A stretch of DNA of 64,000 nucleotides from Whitmania pigra (lineage: Eukaryota > Annelida > Clitellata > Hirudinida > Haemopidae), in assembly GCA_021613335.1 (NCBI GenBank), contig JAJTWR010000231.1, positions 4,296,001 to 4,360,000 of the forward strand, written 5' to 3'. The notes beneath the pieces are model-generated. The model was given only the letters and a program-made list of their open reading frames with translations. It was not told where the DNA came from and did no database searches. Position 1 is the stretch's first letter, and each line of letters opens with the position of its first letter. Of the stretch, positions 36,371 through 47,700 are shown piece after piece. A program made the position numbers and the translations under genes.

Positions 36371-36393
36371 TATATAAAATATGACGTCGTCAT
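36371..36393 (+). promoter_or_regulatory. TATA box with adjacent CRE-like palindrome
   Basis: TATATAAA at 36371-36378 is followed by ATGACGTCGTCAT at 36381-36393. The TATA box is about 80 bp upstream of the ATG at 36454, which supports a real transcript. The palindrome resembles a CREB/ATF site, but here it would overlap the start region. Confidence 0.5.
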
Positions 36394-36453
36394 GCCTTAC
36401 GTTTGCACTTTGAAATATTTCCAATTGGCGGACTTTCTGTGGAAGATGTAAGG

Positions 36454-37265
36454 ATGAATATTTCAATTCTGTGCCCTCTTTTGTTGCTGCAACTTATCGC
36501 ATCTGAGGAGAAAAAGGTGAAAATTATTTGTGCATTAAATGATGCATTGATTGATTGTCAATCATGTTATGTAAAAGTTCACCCATTCATTTCATCACCC
36601 ATCCAGAGCATTACATGATTTTTCCATCGTTTGTTGAATCCATTGCATCTTAAATTTCTTTATTTTGTTTAACCATTTTAAATAACGTCATTAAAACTTT
36701 ATGCATTAGAATACATTGTTCATTTTTAACATTCAAGCAATTATCAATCAATAATATTGTGAGAAAAAATTTAATTTGTTAAAAAATATTATTTTAAGTA
36801 AATATTATCTCGTATTACAAGGGTTTCAGTTGGTGGGGCATGATGGATGGAGGAGTGAAAATGAAGCATGAAGGAAACAAATTAAAAACCTTTGGGAAGA
36901 TGTTTCAAATTCCAAGAAAGGGAAAGAGTACGTCGAAAGAAATGATTGATTACTTCGTACAAAACAAGCCATCCAACCGCTCACCTTCTCCTCATTCATC
37001 TAGTCACGTGACCTTCAGATCGTTAAGTGACACTCTCGTACCTGAAGTAAACAAACTCGTTTTTAAGAGGAAATGTGGATTTTACAGTGGTTCTCTGGGT
37101 GAGCCACTTCTTCCCCTCAGCAGATTAGAACCGAAACTAATCAATGAGACCAGGAAAAGTCATTTCAATGTTCTCACCATTGCTTTGTGTTCTACCGGGT
37201 TTTTATTAGGTCTTTTAGTGGCCGTATTTTTTTTAAAGTTGAGATCTCGTGCAGAAATTGTGTGA
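36454..37265 (+). CDS. Unrecognised single-pass membrane protein with signal peptide
   Basis: There are two exons, 36454-36516 and 36822-37265; the protein is 168 aa. Exon 1 encodes a signal peptide (MNISILCPLLLLQLIAS). Exon 2 begins GFSWWGMMDGG, continues with a basic, Ser/Pro-rich region containing NRS and NET sequons, and ends with a membrane segment at about residues 137-162 (VLTIALCSTGFLLGLLVAVF) and a short basic tail RSRAEIV. If the signal peptide is cut, it is a small type I protein with a seven-residue cytoplasmic tail. I do not recognise the family. Support comes from the TATA box, signal peptide, usable splice sites and a plausible domain order; the donor AAG/GTGAAA is weak. An AT-rich 3' flank follows. 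Confidence 0.55.
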
Positions 37266-39076
37266 ATAGATTGTCCTTCCTAACTTTTTTGTTCTATGTT
37301 TGGATGTCATAAATATTCGCATAAAACCCAGAAGAAATTGTAAATAAATAATAACAAATGAATTTAAATTTTGAGGAAAATATTAATAACAACATGAGTT
37401 TTACCGACTATTACATTGTGTGATGCGACACCTTGTGATATGTTCTTTGAATTGTCCTTTTCCGCTCAAACATTTCAACTTTTCAATACGCTGAAAATCT
37501 CAGATCGTCGTTGAAATCAACGGTTCAAAAACATACTTGAGACAACCAAAAGCTAAAGTTGTCCCACACGCCTCCGTTAATCCTTCGAAATCGCCAACAT
37601 TCACATTTGAACTTGTTGACATCAATTCATTCGTTCCCTTAGCCATTCAGAGCACAGATCGTCTCTCGTTAGCCAGGGCTCAATCAGTTCATCGCTTCAT
37701 CACCTCCACCCATTTTTTCATTCATCAGCTCACTCCATCTATCTCTAGAACACCACATTTTCTTCCCATGTGCCCCCCAGCTTTACTTTTTTCATGAAGA
37801 TGCGTTTATTGAAGACGACCATTTAAGAAAACTCTTAAACGATGGGTTAACGAAAAATAATACTTACCAATCAATTATTGATTAATTATATAAGTTAATT
37901 GTTATTATTATATCGTTAAATTATTAATTAATTATAACTGTTAATTAAGCACTAGCTCTAAATATCCATTTTCATTAATTAATTACCACTAATCAATTGT
38001 TTATGTAATATTATTAAGATAAGTTGATTAGAGTGCCATCTAAAAATAATTTTTTTTAAATTTCTAAATGTGATCTTAATATAAAAAAGAATACAAAATT
38101 CTGTTATTATTGTCCATTAATATTCACTGGTAGTTCAACACAAAGATTTATATGACCATTTGTTTACAAATAATTACTTAGTAAATAATCTAAATACAGC
38201 TACTTAAAATGTATAATGTCTGGCATGTCGGCAAATGTGTGTGTGTATTTTATTAACGTCCATTTCATGACTAGATTATTAGGACGTGTGTCTGCAAATA
38301 CGATGCCTGCATTTCTTGTTGAACCTGTTGCTGTATTATGGTGGACCTATTAAGATTTGCAAACTCTGTCACCTAGAACAGGAAATGTATCTATTCCTCT
38401 GGAATTGTTAAAACTCCATTAAACTCCTGAACTCTGCTCATCTTGGAAGCGGCAAGCTCACTCACCCGCCAGCAGGGACAACGGGTCAGTGAACCCTCCA
38501 ATAGAACAAGCGAGTCTAATCTAATCGACTACTTTTTAATGACTAATTTAAAATTACTTACAGGGAGCCAGATAACGTCTCCAGCCTAAAATACTTATTG
38601 AAAATACGAAACATTACTTAAAACACGAAAAAATTACCATTTTGCACAATATCTATGTCAAACCAAAGTGAATAGCAAACCCGTACGAATTGTTAAATAC
38701 AAAATTAACACATTTGTAAATATATTAAACAAAAATGTTATAATTTAATGTAAAAAATATTTTGATGGCGGTCTTTTAAACCCCTTCTTTGTCCGTCAAT
38801 CTAGCCTTCCAGATCCTGTCATGAATCATACATAATTCAAATGATGTCTTCTAAGGAAGGCATTTAATTTATATATAGAACATAGAACAATAAGCCGGAG
38901 TAGCCAGAACCAGCCGAGGCACAAAAATATTTTTGCTAACCTTTCAATATCTTTTGCTGGAAGACCTGGAAAACTAGAAATTGATGGAATAAAATAGATG
39001 GACCACAGAGTTAATTTTATATTTGATGTTCGCGAATGCTATTCCGCTTTTATAGCCGGTGAGATCATCAAGGAAG
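37266..39076. other. AT-rich intergenic DNA with a SINE tail
   Basis: At about 38236-38300 lies a copy of the SINE tail seen at 24262-24310 (TTATTAACGTCCATTTCATG), without a clear tRNA head. A plus frame at 37537-37797 is open but shows no family pattern and is not called. Confidence 0.4.
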
Positions 39077-41335
39077 CAGAGGCATAGCTAGGATATTTTG
39101 CCCCTGGGGACGAACTACAATATTAGAGCCACATCTAGCCCCCTTAATCACATTTTTCTACGACATCAAATACGGTAAATCAATTATAATGAATCATTGT
39201 ATTAAAGAAGCAAATTTATATTTTATTGCATGACTTATTCAGTCACTGCCGTATTCTGGTTTACACAGTCAACAAAAGATTTATTTTTCTTGATTTAACT
39301 GTCGTAAACTGGTCAATGACATAAGTAACATCTCTTTTTTCCAATGTCTCTAAGAAGAACAAGATCACCTAGACCAGTTGGTACACGATCTATGTTGGCA
39401 GAGGCTAGAAACAGAATTCGAAGATCCTCCGGGGTCGAGCAAATAAGACAGTGTAAAATAGATCCAATATTTTATGCCTCATCAACACCAAGACAACGCA
39501 AGCAATAATCCACAAGTGTAGGAGAATAAGGAAAATGTTGTGAACTAGATGGGCTGATGTTCATAGTAAATCTTGACAATTTAATTTGATGAAAGTACTT
39601 AACCTGATGGCTGAGGCTGCAACAAGCTTTGAGATATCAGGCTGTTCGTAGTTTGCATAAAGTTGAAAAATAATCAAATATCAAAAATGGCGGAGGCTGT
39701 GGAGGTCCACTGAGTCGAGGTATGGAAAGCTACAAAACCGCGACGCACTCTAAGATGATTGGTGCGGCATAGCTGCCACGCCATGGAACTAGTCAGTAAC
39801 TCGACTGTTTTAGTTATCAATGAGAAATATTTTTTTCAGTGAGAAATATTTTTTGAATTTACAAATATGCGTTGGTGCTTCCTCCACGAACCTAACTAAA
39901 ATTGACTCAAAAACTTATGTTTTACTTTTCTTGTCAGCCTTCGCGGTCCACATGACAAAATAAATTTCAATTTCCTGAACGATCGCTTGCAACTGAAACT
40001 GCTGTTGTTAATAAAATTTGCAATGTAAATAGAAGATTTGGAAATAAGTCACCTTCGTAAAACCCAATAAAACCAAGAAGTTTCTCGTAGAACTTCATTC
40101 CGGTTACTGAGGGGTCATTTGCAATCGTCAATTTCTAAAATCTGTGCAATTTTGATGAATTGTATCGACATCTGCATTAGATAGAAGAATTTTAAAATCC
40201 AGCAGCAATCTAGATTTTGTGCTCAGGTCTTAGTCGTAAAAACGTGTTGACATCTCCTGTTAAAGTCTGTTGAGTTTAAACTATGTGTGATTTAATATGA
40301 TATATGTATCTATGTTTTGTTGTCTGGGGACGCTTAGCTGGTTCTAAACTGTTTTTTCTGATTGCCGTTGTCGTGTAGTTCGTCGAGTCGAGTTCTTACG
40401 TAGTTTCTTAGTCGTTTCTTAGATGTTTATTTAGTTTAAATAAACTACATTAACCTTCTGATACAACTTTGTATTTATTCCATCATCAGACATTAGTTAT
40501 GACAAACCTCAACAAAGTCGATCAAATAATTCGCACAATTTCTTCTGCTGAAAGTCCTGTACCTTGGCAGTTCTCCATGAGTATGTATTGACCTGAATTG
40601 TTAAGTTTTAGTTTTGGGAGTGAAGATTGTATCTGAGCGAGTTGCGGTTGTTTTGAATTGAGTTTTCGGACGAGTTTTTGCGATTATTGCTATAAAGTAC
40701 GGCTGTTATTCGTGGTTGTAGTTATTAAATAAAACTTAAACAACAAATCTTCCGACCACGCCTAGTAATTCTTTTCACCTCAATCTCCAGTCTGTGCATT
40801 TTGTTTTGACTTTTTTATAGCAACTTGGCTCAAATCATCATGAAGCTTGACAAGTTTTTGCTCCAAAAGATTCAATATAAGTTGTTGCTTCCCTGAAATT
40901 TATAATAGGATTTTTTAGGCGCATTAGTACACGATTAATTTATCCAAGAATGGTATTCCAGAAAACTATGAAATTAAAATTTAATTAATAGGCCAGTAAC
41001 TGCTCTGCATCACTTCTGGCTTAGGCGTCATAGTCCTCCAACAATTTGTCTGGCAGCCCAACTTTAGTTCATCCAGTCCTTTTTAACAGCTTCTGATCGT
41101 GCGCTCCAACATGTTTCAGACAGCCTCTTTTACTGTGATGGGCTCAGCTTTTTTATACTCGTCCACAATGGATGACAGACATATGACACGTCTGATGTAG
41201 CCGCTGCAGTGATTTTGTGATCAATTTATGAACCTTGTTCAGTTATTATGATATAACGCTGTATATAAAAAAAATAACATAAAAAGTCTCATTTTGGCGA
41301 CTTGGCGCCCGGGGACATTATGTACCCCCTAGGAG
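39077..41335 (-). mobile_element. hAT element fossil of the DUF4371/ZMYM-like group
   Basis: The left end CAGAGGCATAGCTAGGATAT is typical of this hAT group. The right end near 41300-41335 (GCGCCCGGGGACATTATGTA, then CCCCCTAG) is its degenerate inverse. Broken minus-strand frames give CWSARSEAVK and, further on, FWNTILG, then RVLMRLKNP. This fits the TRWS-x-R motif and following helix of hAT transposases with a DUF4371 domain. No hATC domain is readable. A segment at about 40285-40800 looks like later LTR-type insertions. Confidence 0.5.
40285..40800 (+). repeat. Possible LTR-retrotransposon fragments inside the hAT fossil
   Basis: Two segments each end with an AATAAA-like signal and a short downstream stretch (AAATAAACTACATTAACC near 40438, and TTAAATAAAACTTAAAC near 40726), as LTR R-U5 regions do. 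After the first, MTNLNKVDQ then SSAESPVPWQF reads like a gag start and hits a stop within 30 codons. I found no matching second LTR or target duplication. Confidence 0.3.
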
Positions 41336-41461
41336 GTTCTTTCCTCAATAACCGCAATCAATAATCATCAATAACCTCCTCAGAAAGCTGCTTTTGCCGA
41401 CAATAGAAACAGGTATCTGTAAACCGACAAACTGATTTAAAGCAGTAGTTTGTAAACTTTC

Positions 41462-41995
41462 TGTTGTGATGAGAATATATCATGATAACTTATACACGAT
41501 ATGGCTGTAACGTTTTAGTTTATTTCGATTTATAACTGTCTAAACACAATGATAATAACAGCTAATCCAAACAGTCCAGACCACAAGATGGCGACGACAT
41601 AGACAAGCTTAACAAAAGATCTCTAATCGAACTAAAATATAAAAATAGACATATGTCACATCTCCCCTTATACAACTAATGTCACTTCATTATATAGTCC
41701 TTGAACCGAACTGGGAGACAAGAGGTTCGACCGCTGCGGGTTTTCATGATTGGTTGAGAATTGCTTCCTGTCCCGGCAACATTTGCTGACTGATCGGATG
41801 ATGATGGAACTGGCGATCCCGCCAGTGCTTCGTGCTGTTGTTCATCAGTGTTACTTGTAAAGTCATCCAGTAAGGGTTCTCTGATGGGTCGATCTTCTTT
41901 TGTTCGAATAATGTCTCTCCGGTTGCGTCTAATTTTGGATCCGTCTTGGGTGTCAACGATTTATGAACGAGGAGTGGAGTGAGCATGCTTAACAA
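41462..41995 (-). mobile_element. Ty3/Gypsy retrotransposon 3' remnant with LTR
   Basis: On the minus strand a decayed pol end reads VDTQDGSKIRRNRRDIIRT (integrase C-terminal D-G-x3-RRNR pattern) and, further on, TRSGRTSCLPVRFKDY and a stop. A purine-rich AAGGGGAGA follows directly, then a 199-bp LTR (41660 to 41462) starting TGTGACAT and ending CATCACAACA, with an internal AATAAA. Polypurine tract plus TG...CA ends is the expected arrangement. The rest of the element is missing. Confidence 0.75.
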
Positions 41996-42582
41996 TTAAA
42001 GCCTAACATTAATATATCTCCTTAAACCGTAGAAAGGAATCTATGAACATTCGTACCATTTCAAGAAACACAAAATCAAGAAATTTTGAAAAATTGAGCC
42101 ATAGATTCGCCAAATGGATGAAATGATATCCCTCGATCCCTCTACAAAACCTTGTACAGAACTTTTAATTGTAAATAAATTTTAATTTTAAATTATAAAT
42201 TATATTATATTAATTTTGTTTATTTTTGTTAATTTAATATGAGAAAATATGTAATTCCTCAAAAAAAATATAACATAATTTTAAATAAATAAGTATTTAT
42301 TTTCAAGTAAATCCTACATTTTATAAATGCAAAAACTGCAAATATTACATCAGTCGCACAAAATACACAAATTAGAAACAAAACATGATTGCATTGCCGA
42401 TAGGAAGGTCGCATTGTAGTCAAAATTGAAAGACAAAAATCCGCAAATTTTAAAAAGGTGAGGTTTGTAGGCACTAATGAATATCAATATTCATGCAAAT
42501 GTTAGGGAAATGCTGCAAATATTGCCGAAATTCGAAGCTAATTTATGATTTAGCAGCCTCATGTCTTATTTTACAGTTTACT
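41996..42582. other. AT-rich intergenic DNA upstream of thioredoxin
   Basis: No coding feature is supportable. An acceptor-like TTTTACAG lies at 42569-42576, just before the ATG of the thioredoxin gene, so a 5'UTR intron is possible. Confidence 0.35.
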
Positions 42583-43410
42583 ATGGCTCTCAGACATCTC
42601 CTGAAGAAGGTTGGCAGCCCCTTAAACTATTTGAAGAAAGTATGTGCTCCAGCAAGAGCTTCGGCAAGTACATCCGCAGGAAGCAGGCATTATACTACGG
42701 CTGTCCCTCGTAAAAGACATGTTTCATCATCAGCCGTTGGGCTTTCGAGGGGTCTCCGAATTGGGGCATGGATGAGGAGTGAACATGTTTTTCACGTTCA
42801 GGATGCCAATGATTTTGAGAAAAGGGTGCTCAATAGCAAAATCCCAACCATAGTTGACTTCTATGCTACGTAAGTCCATTTTCAATTACGCATTTAGCCT
42901 GTAACTTTATTGGTCGTTTTTTCCTCATGGTTACATATGATTTTATTCTCTAGCTCGAATTATGTGTTTCATCTAACAATCTTTAATGAGACATTTCAAG
43001 AAGACATTATCATATGTATTGAAACTTAATTCTAACCCAGTAAAATGCTATATAAATCTTTTGTTGCAAAAAATAAATGTCAAGCATTGTCTTCTGTTTG
43101 CTTTCAAGTTGGTGTGGTCCCTGTAAGCTGTTGGTGCCCAAACTGGAACAACTTGTGGCAAAGAGAAAGGGTCAAGTGATGTTGGCAAAGATAGACATTG
43201 ACAACCTAACAGAACTTGCTGATTCTTACCAGGTTAACTTACTACATTTCAGAAGTTATCATAATCACCATAATCATTTCTATTATAATCTAATAGGTGA
43301 CAGCTGTGCCAACAGTGATAGCACTCAAAAATGGCAAAGAAGTTGACAAATTTGTGGGTCTCAAAGACGATGCAGAACTTGAAACTTTCGTGGACAAACT
43401 GATCAAGTGA
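42583..43410 (+). CDS. TXN2: Mitochondrial thioredoxin
   Basis: There are three exons, 42583-42869, 43109-43232 and 43297-43410; the protein is 174 aa. The first about 65 residues are basic and Ser/Ala-rich with no acidic run ([13 protein letters not shown] onward), as in a mitochondrial targeting peptide. The thioredoxin fold follows: VDFYATWCGPCK carries the redox CGPC site (its codons span the exon 1/2 junction), then [16 protein letters not shown], and [13 protein letters not shown] has the cis-Pro. It reduces protein disulfides and supplies electrons to mitochondrial peroxiredoxin. Length and domain order match animal TXN2. It converges with the zinc-finger gene, with 195 bp between stop codons. 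Confidence 0.9.
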
Positions 43411-43605
43411 CATCATCGCATCTCCGACGAAACATTCGAGCCATCGCAGTTGAAAAGCAAATCTATTTTGTTGAGAACTTCACTGCTTTACAATTTTAAT
43501 GAAACAAACTTTGAAATTTAAAATGGAACAATATGTGCTTATATGATCAATTTAATGAAAGCTGGTTTTTCGACTCCAAAAGCAATTCAATGAAGCATGT
43601 TTTTT

Positions 43606-44468
43606 TTACGTGTCCATCATACTGTGCTGCCTCACGTGGGCCTCGTAACTGAAATCGAATCTGAAGGAAGCTCCGCAGTGACCGCACTCATAACGTTGTC
43701 GTGTAGAGTTGGGCTTCTTGCTGAGGTGATAATGAGATCTTGCATTGTCTTGCAAATAACCTAGGTGGGTGGCTGGGCCCTTGTCATCAACAGAGAGGTT
43801 CAAAGTGATAGAGTCACTGCTTCCAGGGGACTTGGGATCTTCAGAAATGTCTGTGGTTTGATTGTTGATTTCTTCAGTCTCTGCACTCCCAACACTCAGA
43901 GAACTACAGTTGATTTGTCCTAATTGGTTATTAGAAACAGACTTAAAATTACCCTGTCTTATTGTCTTTAATGCAATACCTACCACGATACGTTGGGTCA
44001 CTGATAGGTTGAACGGGGTCGATTCCTCCGAACAACTCCCCTTTCTTCCTATGCGACCTCAGATGCCTGGCAATACTGAACTTGTACTTGAATGATTTGT
44101 TGCATCTGCAGCACTTGAATGGAGTTGTGATTTTGGATTCTTTGGTAGGCGCAAATGAATCAGCTGCCCAATCAAGAGATGCAATACTCCTTTGAGAAAA
44201 TGTGAAACAAATTCTAAACATTAAGAAAAAAAATCATATCAATCTCTCGCTGCCACTGTCATCATCACCTTTGCTGGTCTGATTTGCTAATGGCATGAGC
44301 TTTCCATAAATGCACCCTCATGGAGGCCATAGTGCTGAAAACAGCTTTGCAAATAACACACATTAGAGATTGTTTTACGTGAAGACGATTATGAATGTTG
44401 AACATTTCTTGTGTGTGAAATGTTGCAGTGCAAAATTCACAACCTAGAGACTTTTCAATCTGAAGCAT
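43606..44468 (-). CDS. Four-finger C2H2 zinc-finger protein
   Basis: There are three exons, 44269-44468, 43984-44189 and 43606-43919, joined at phases 2 and 1; the protein is 239 aa. Four C2H2 fingers are visible: CEFCTATF...HNRLH and CVICKAVF...HLWKAH in exon 1, CCRCNKSF...HLRSH in exon 2, and CGHCGASF...HVRQH at the C terminus. A Ser/Asp-rich linker separates fingers 3 and 4. The 64-nt last intron was chosen because it is the only junction that rejoins the two frames at a GT-AG pair. It is probably a nuclear DNA- or RNA-binding protein; I cannot name the orthologue. Confidence 0.7.
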
Positions 44469-44748
44469 TTATTTTTTTATAAGTCTAGCCCCGAACCTCT
44501 CCGTGGTACGTGGTAAACAAAAACAACCTTTACCTTACACTTTTACAAAAAAAAAATAAAATATAATTTCTGCTTGCCTGCTAATCAATCTTATCTATTT
44601 TAAGATCACTGATTTTTTTATTATAACATTTTTTTTAACAACATACTATACGATATTTTAAAGCGCGTTCATATTCTGCTGGCATATAAATGCACCAATC
44701 TGTCGGCTCAATTATTTCCGAAGCCTCCATACTTTGACTCTTGATTAA

Positions 44749-47700
44749 ATGGCTTCAATAAAAATGTGCTTAGTTGTCCTTACTTATTGTGTGTTTTTGA
44801 CTGAATTAAAATATACAGATAAACTGAAGATATATAAAAACGACTCAAAAGTAAGTAAAGGCGAATATTTCTACACAGGAGGAAATCTCTTTGATGTTGA
44901 GTGAGTTAAATGCCCGATATTTTTGGCAGATTTCAAGAATGAAGCCGATTATCATTATCATCATTACCTCAATTGTTATCATGTTGTCACCATTATCATA
45001 TAATCCATACACTGTTGAGGCAAATAAGTTTGCCTTGATTTTAATTTTTTACAGCAAATTTTGAGAGAAAATATGGCTAAATTAGTTACAGTTATAATTT
45101 CAGGTCCAAAACAAATCAACTAGAGGATAACGGAGGTACAGTTAAATATTACAAAAGATTTTTATTACATTCTTGTTGAACCGTGAATTTGTTGAATTCC
45201 GTGAAAAAGTTAAAATCTTCAACAAAACAAAAACAGCCAATTGTCTTCAGAAGTGTACCTGTAATGACCAGTTTGTCGCCTGTAGTGGATCTAATTTCAC
45301 CTGTATACCAACTTTCATTCCAGCCAACACGTTGAATTTGTGAGTTCACTTAGACCCCATTTTTATGATGGCAATAAATAGTAATAAATGGTCAATTTTT
45401 TTGTTTCCGTTTTTACAGGCAACTTGATAGAAATAACATTAAAATTTTGAAGAAATATCGACTTAATTTCAGTGAATTAAAGAATTTGTGAGTTGAATTA
45501 TCATCATCATCATCACTAACATACCATGGTTAACGAACGACATGTTAAATTTTTTCCACATTTTTAAAATCAAACTTCAGAGATTTGAGTCACAACAGCA
45601 TCGATATTCTTCGTAATGATGTCTTCAGCGGACTCAAAAATCTTCAAACATTGTCAGATATTTTTTGATTACTATTAATTAAAAATATTTTGATAATTTA
45701 TATTTATTTCAAAGATTTTATAAATTAGAGATTACAAATTAATATTCTATATATATATATATATATATTTGTTTAGCGTGAGTGCAAGCGCCGCAGAGTA
45801 AATAATTAAATTATATGGGGTAATAAATGGCCATTACAGCTGGCTCCTGAAAAATGCATTCAAATCTCCATCAAGACATTCCACCAAGCAACTATTCCAC
45901 AATTGCCTCACAAACCTTACATTTATCAGGTAGCACCCGTGAATTTGGAGTCCTTATTGACAACGCACTCACCTACAAAGCTCCCATTAATACCATTGTC
46001 CACAAAGTATTTGTGAGGTTGAGACTACTCCTTAAATGCACAAGAAACAGAAAAATTCTAACCAGAACGTATTTCACTTATGTCTTATCTATCCTCGAAT
46101 ATTATTCCCCAATGCGGAGCCCACATAGCAAGCATCTCGTATTGAAGATCGCACGCGTCCAAAAATATTTCACAAGAGCCATTCTCGAATTCAGAGCACT
46201 GCCCTACCATAGCAGTTTACAACTACTTGGACTCAATACTCTTGAAGGTAGACGGCCTGTTAGTGACCAATGCTTATGCTACAAAATAGTTCACGGTCCT
46301 GTTCAATGCACAATTCCGGAATTCCCTTCGTTTCTTGCTTCCAGAACTCGTGGTCATCTCCTTCGTCTACGACAAGAAAATGTTCCACCAAACTCAAACA
46401 GTTTTTCTTCATCAATCGAGTCATCAAATCTTGGAACTTTTTACCCCTCGACATCATTAATTCCTAAGCATTTTCTCGCTTCACATCCTGCCTTTCACTC
46501 ATTGACCTCAATAACATTGTTACATTCTTATATTTACACCCTTTACGCGAACACTTGTGAACATTGCAAGAGGTCATAAATGACCCGACAAATTATTTTG
46601 ACAAATAAATAATTAAGAAAAAATTACATAATTTCAAACACAAAAATCACGAATATCCGTTAAAATTACAGACTCCTTGGTTTCAACTCAATTCGATGCA
46701 TCCATTCATCTGCCTTTAACGGACTCAACAATCTGAGACTCCTGCAAGTGAACATTTATTTAAGCAACATTACTTTTTAATTTTCCATGAAGTCATGTAT
46801 TAATTATAAGTAATTATAAACAAGTTTAATATTCATATTTATATTTGCAATTTCATTTTTTAATCAGATCTCTCCAAAACAACAGAATTTCAAATCTTAA
46901 AGAAGGTGTCTTCAGTCCACTACCTTCCATTGAACATTTGTGAGAATATTTCATTAATAATTCTTGTACATAATAACATCACTTTTTCACATTTACAACT
47001 TATTGATTGAAAGAATTGAAAAGATATTGAAAATATTGAAAAGAATAAATGTAGCAAAAACAGATTGCAACGAGAAAAAAAAATGACTAAATTTGATGAT
47101 ATTTAGATTAATAAGTTAAACCATTTTAAAAATATTTAATTATAATTCGTATCGAACAATTTATTTTTAATAATTTTTCGACCAGAGCAATAGGTGACAA
47201 CCCTTTGGTATGCGACTGCACGTTGAGATGGTTCTCAGAATGGCTCAAGGGAGGTTTCAAGGAGGCAGGAACAGCCAAGTGTTTCGAGCCTCAGAAGATG
47301 AAGGACCAACTTCTTCTCACCACGAATTCTCGAGATTATTCGTGCTCAGGAGGTGGTTGATTATTAATCAATGTGTTATTAATTGATTAATCACTAATTA
47401 CATTAATTTATTCATTCACTCACGGACAAACAAATATGTTTCTAGAAGTCACTCCTCTTGACAAGTGCAGTGCCTGTTTCATCAATCCGTGCCTTAACGG
47501 GGGAACATGCCATGAAATCAACAAAGGATTTTCCGCAAACAAAACCACAACATCGGCAACAACACTCAGGAATGAGTTCAAACACTACGAACAAAATCTT
47601 TCCACCACAGGAAAACAAAGGAAGGGAACCCATAGTGGCATGACTACCAGCAATGATGATGATGATGATGACGATTATAATGATGATAAAGATGATGACG

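Noticed and set aside
37537..37797. 86-codon plus-strand open frame
   Set aside because: No family pattern, no promoter or splice context, and Ser/Pro/His bias typical of chance frames.
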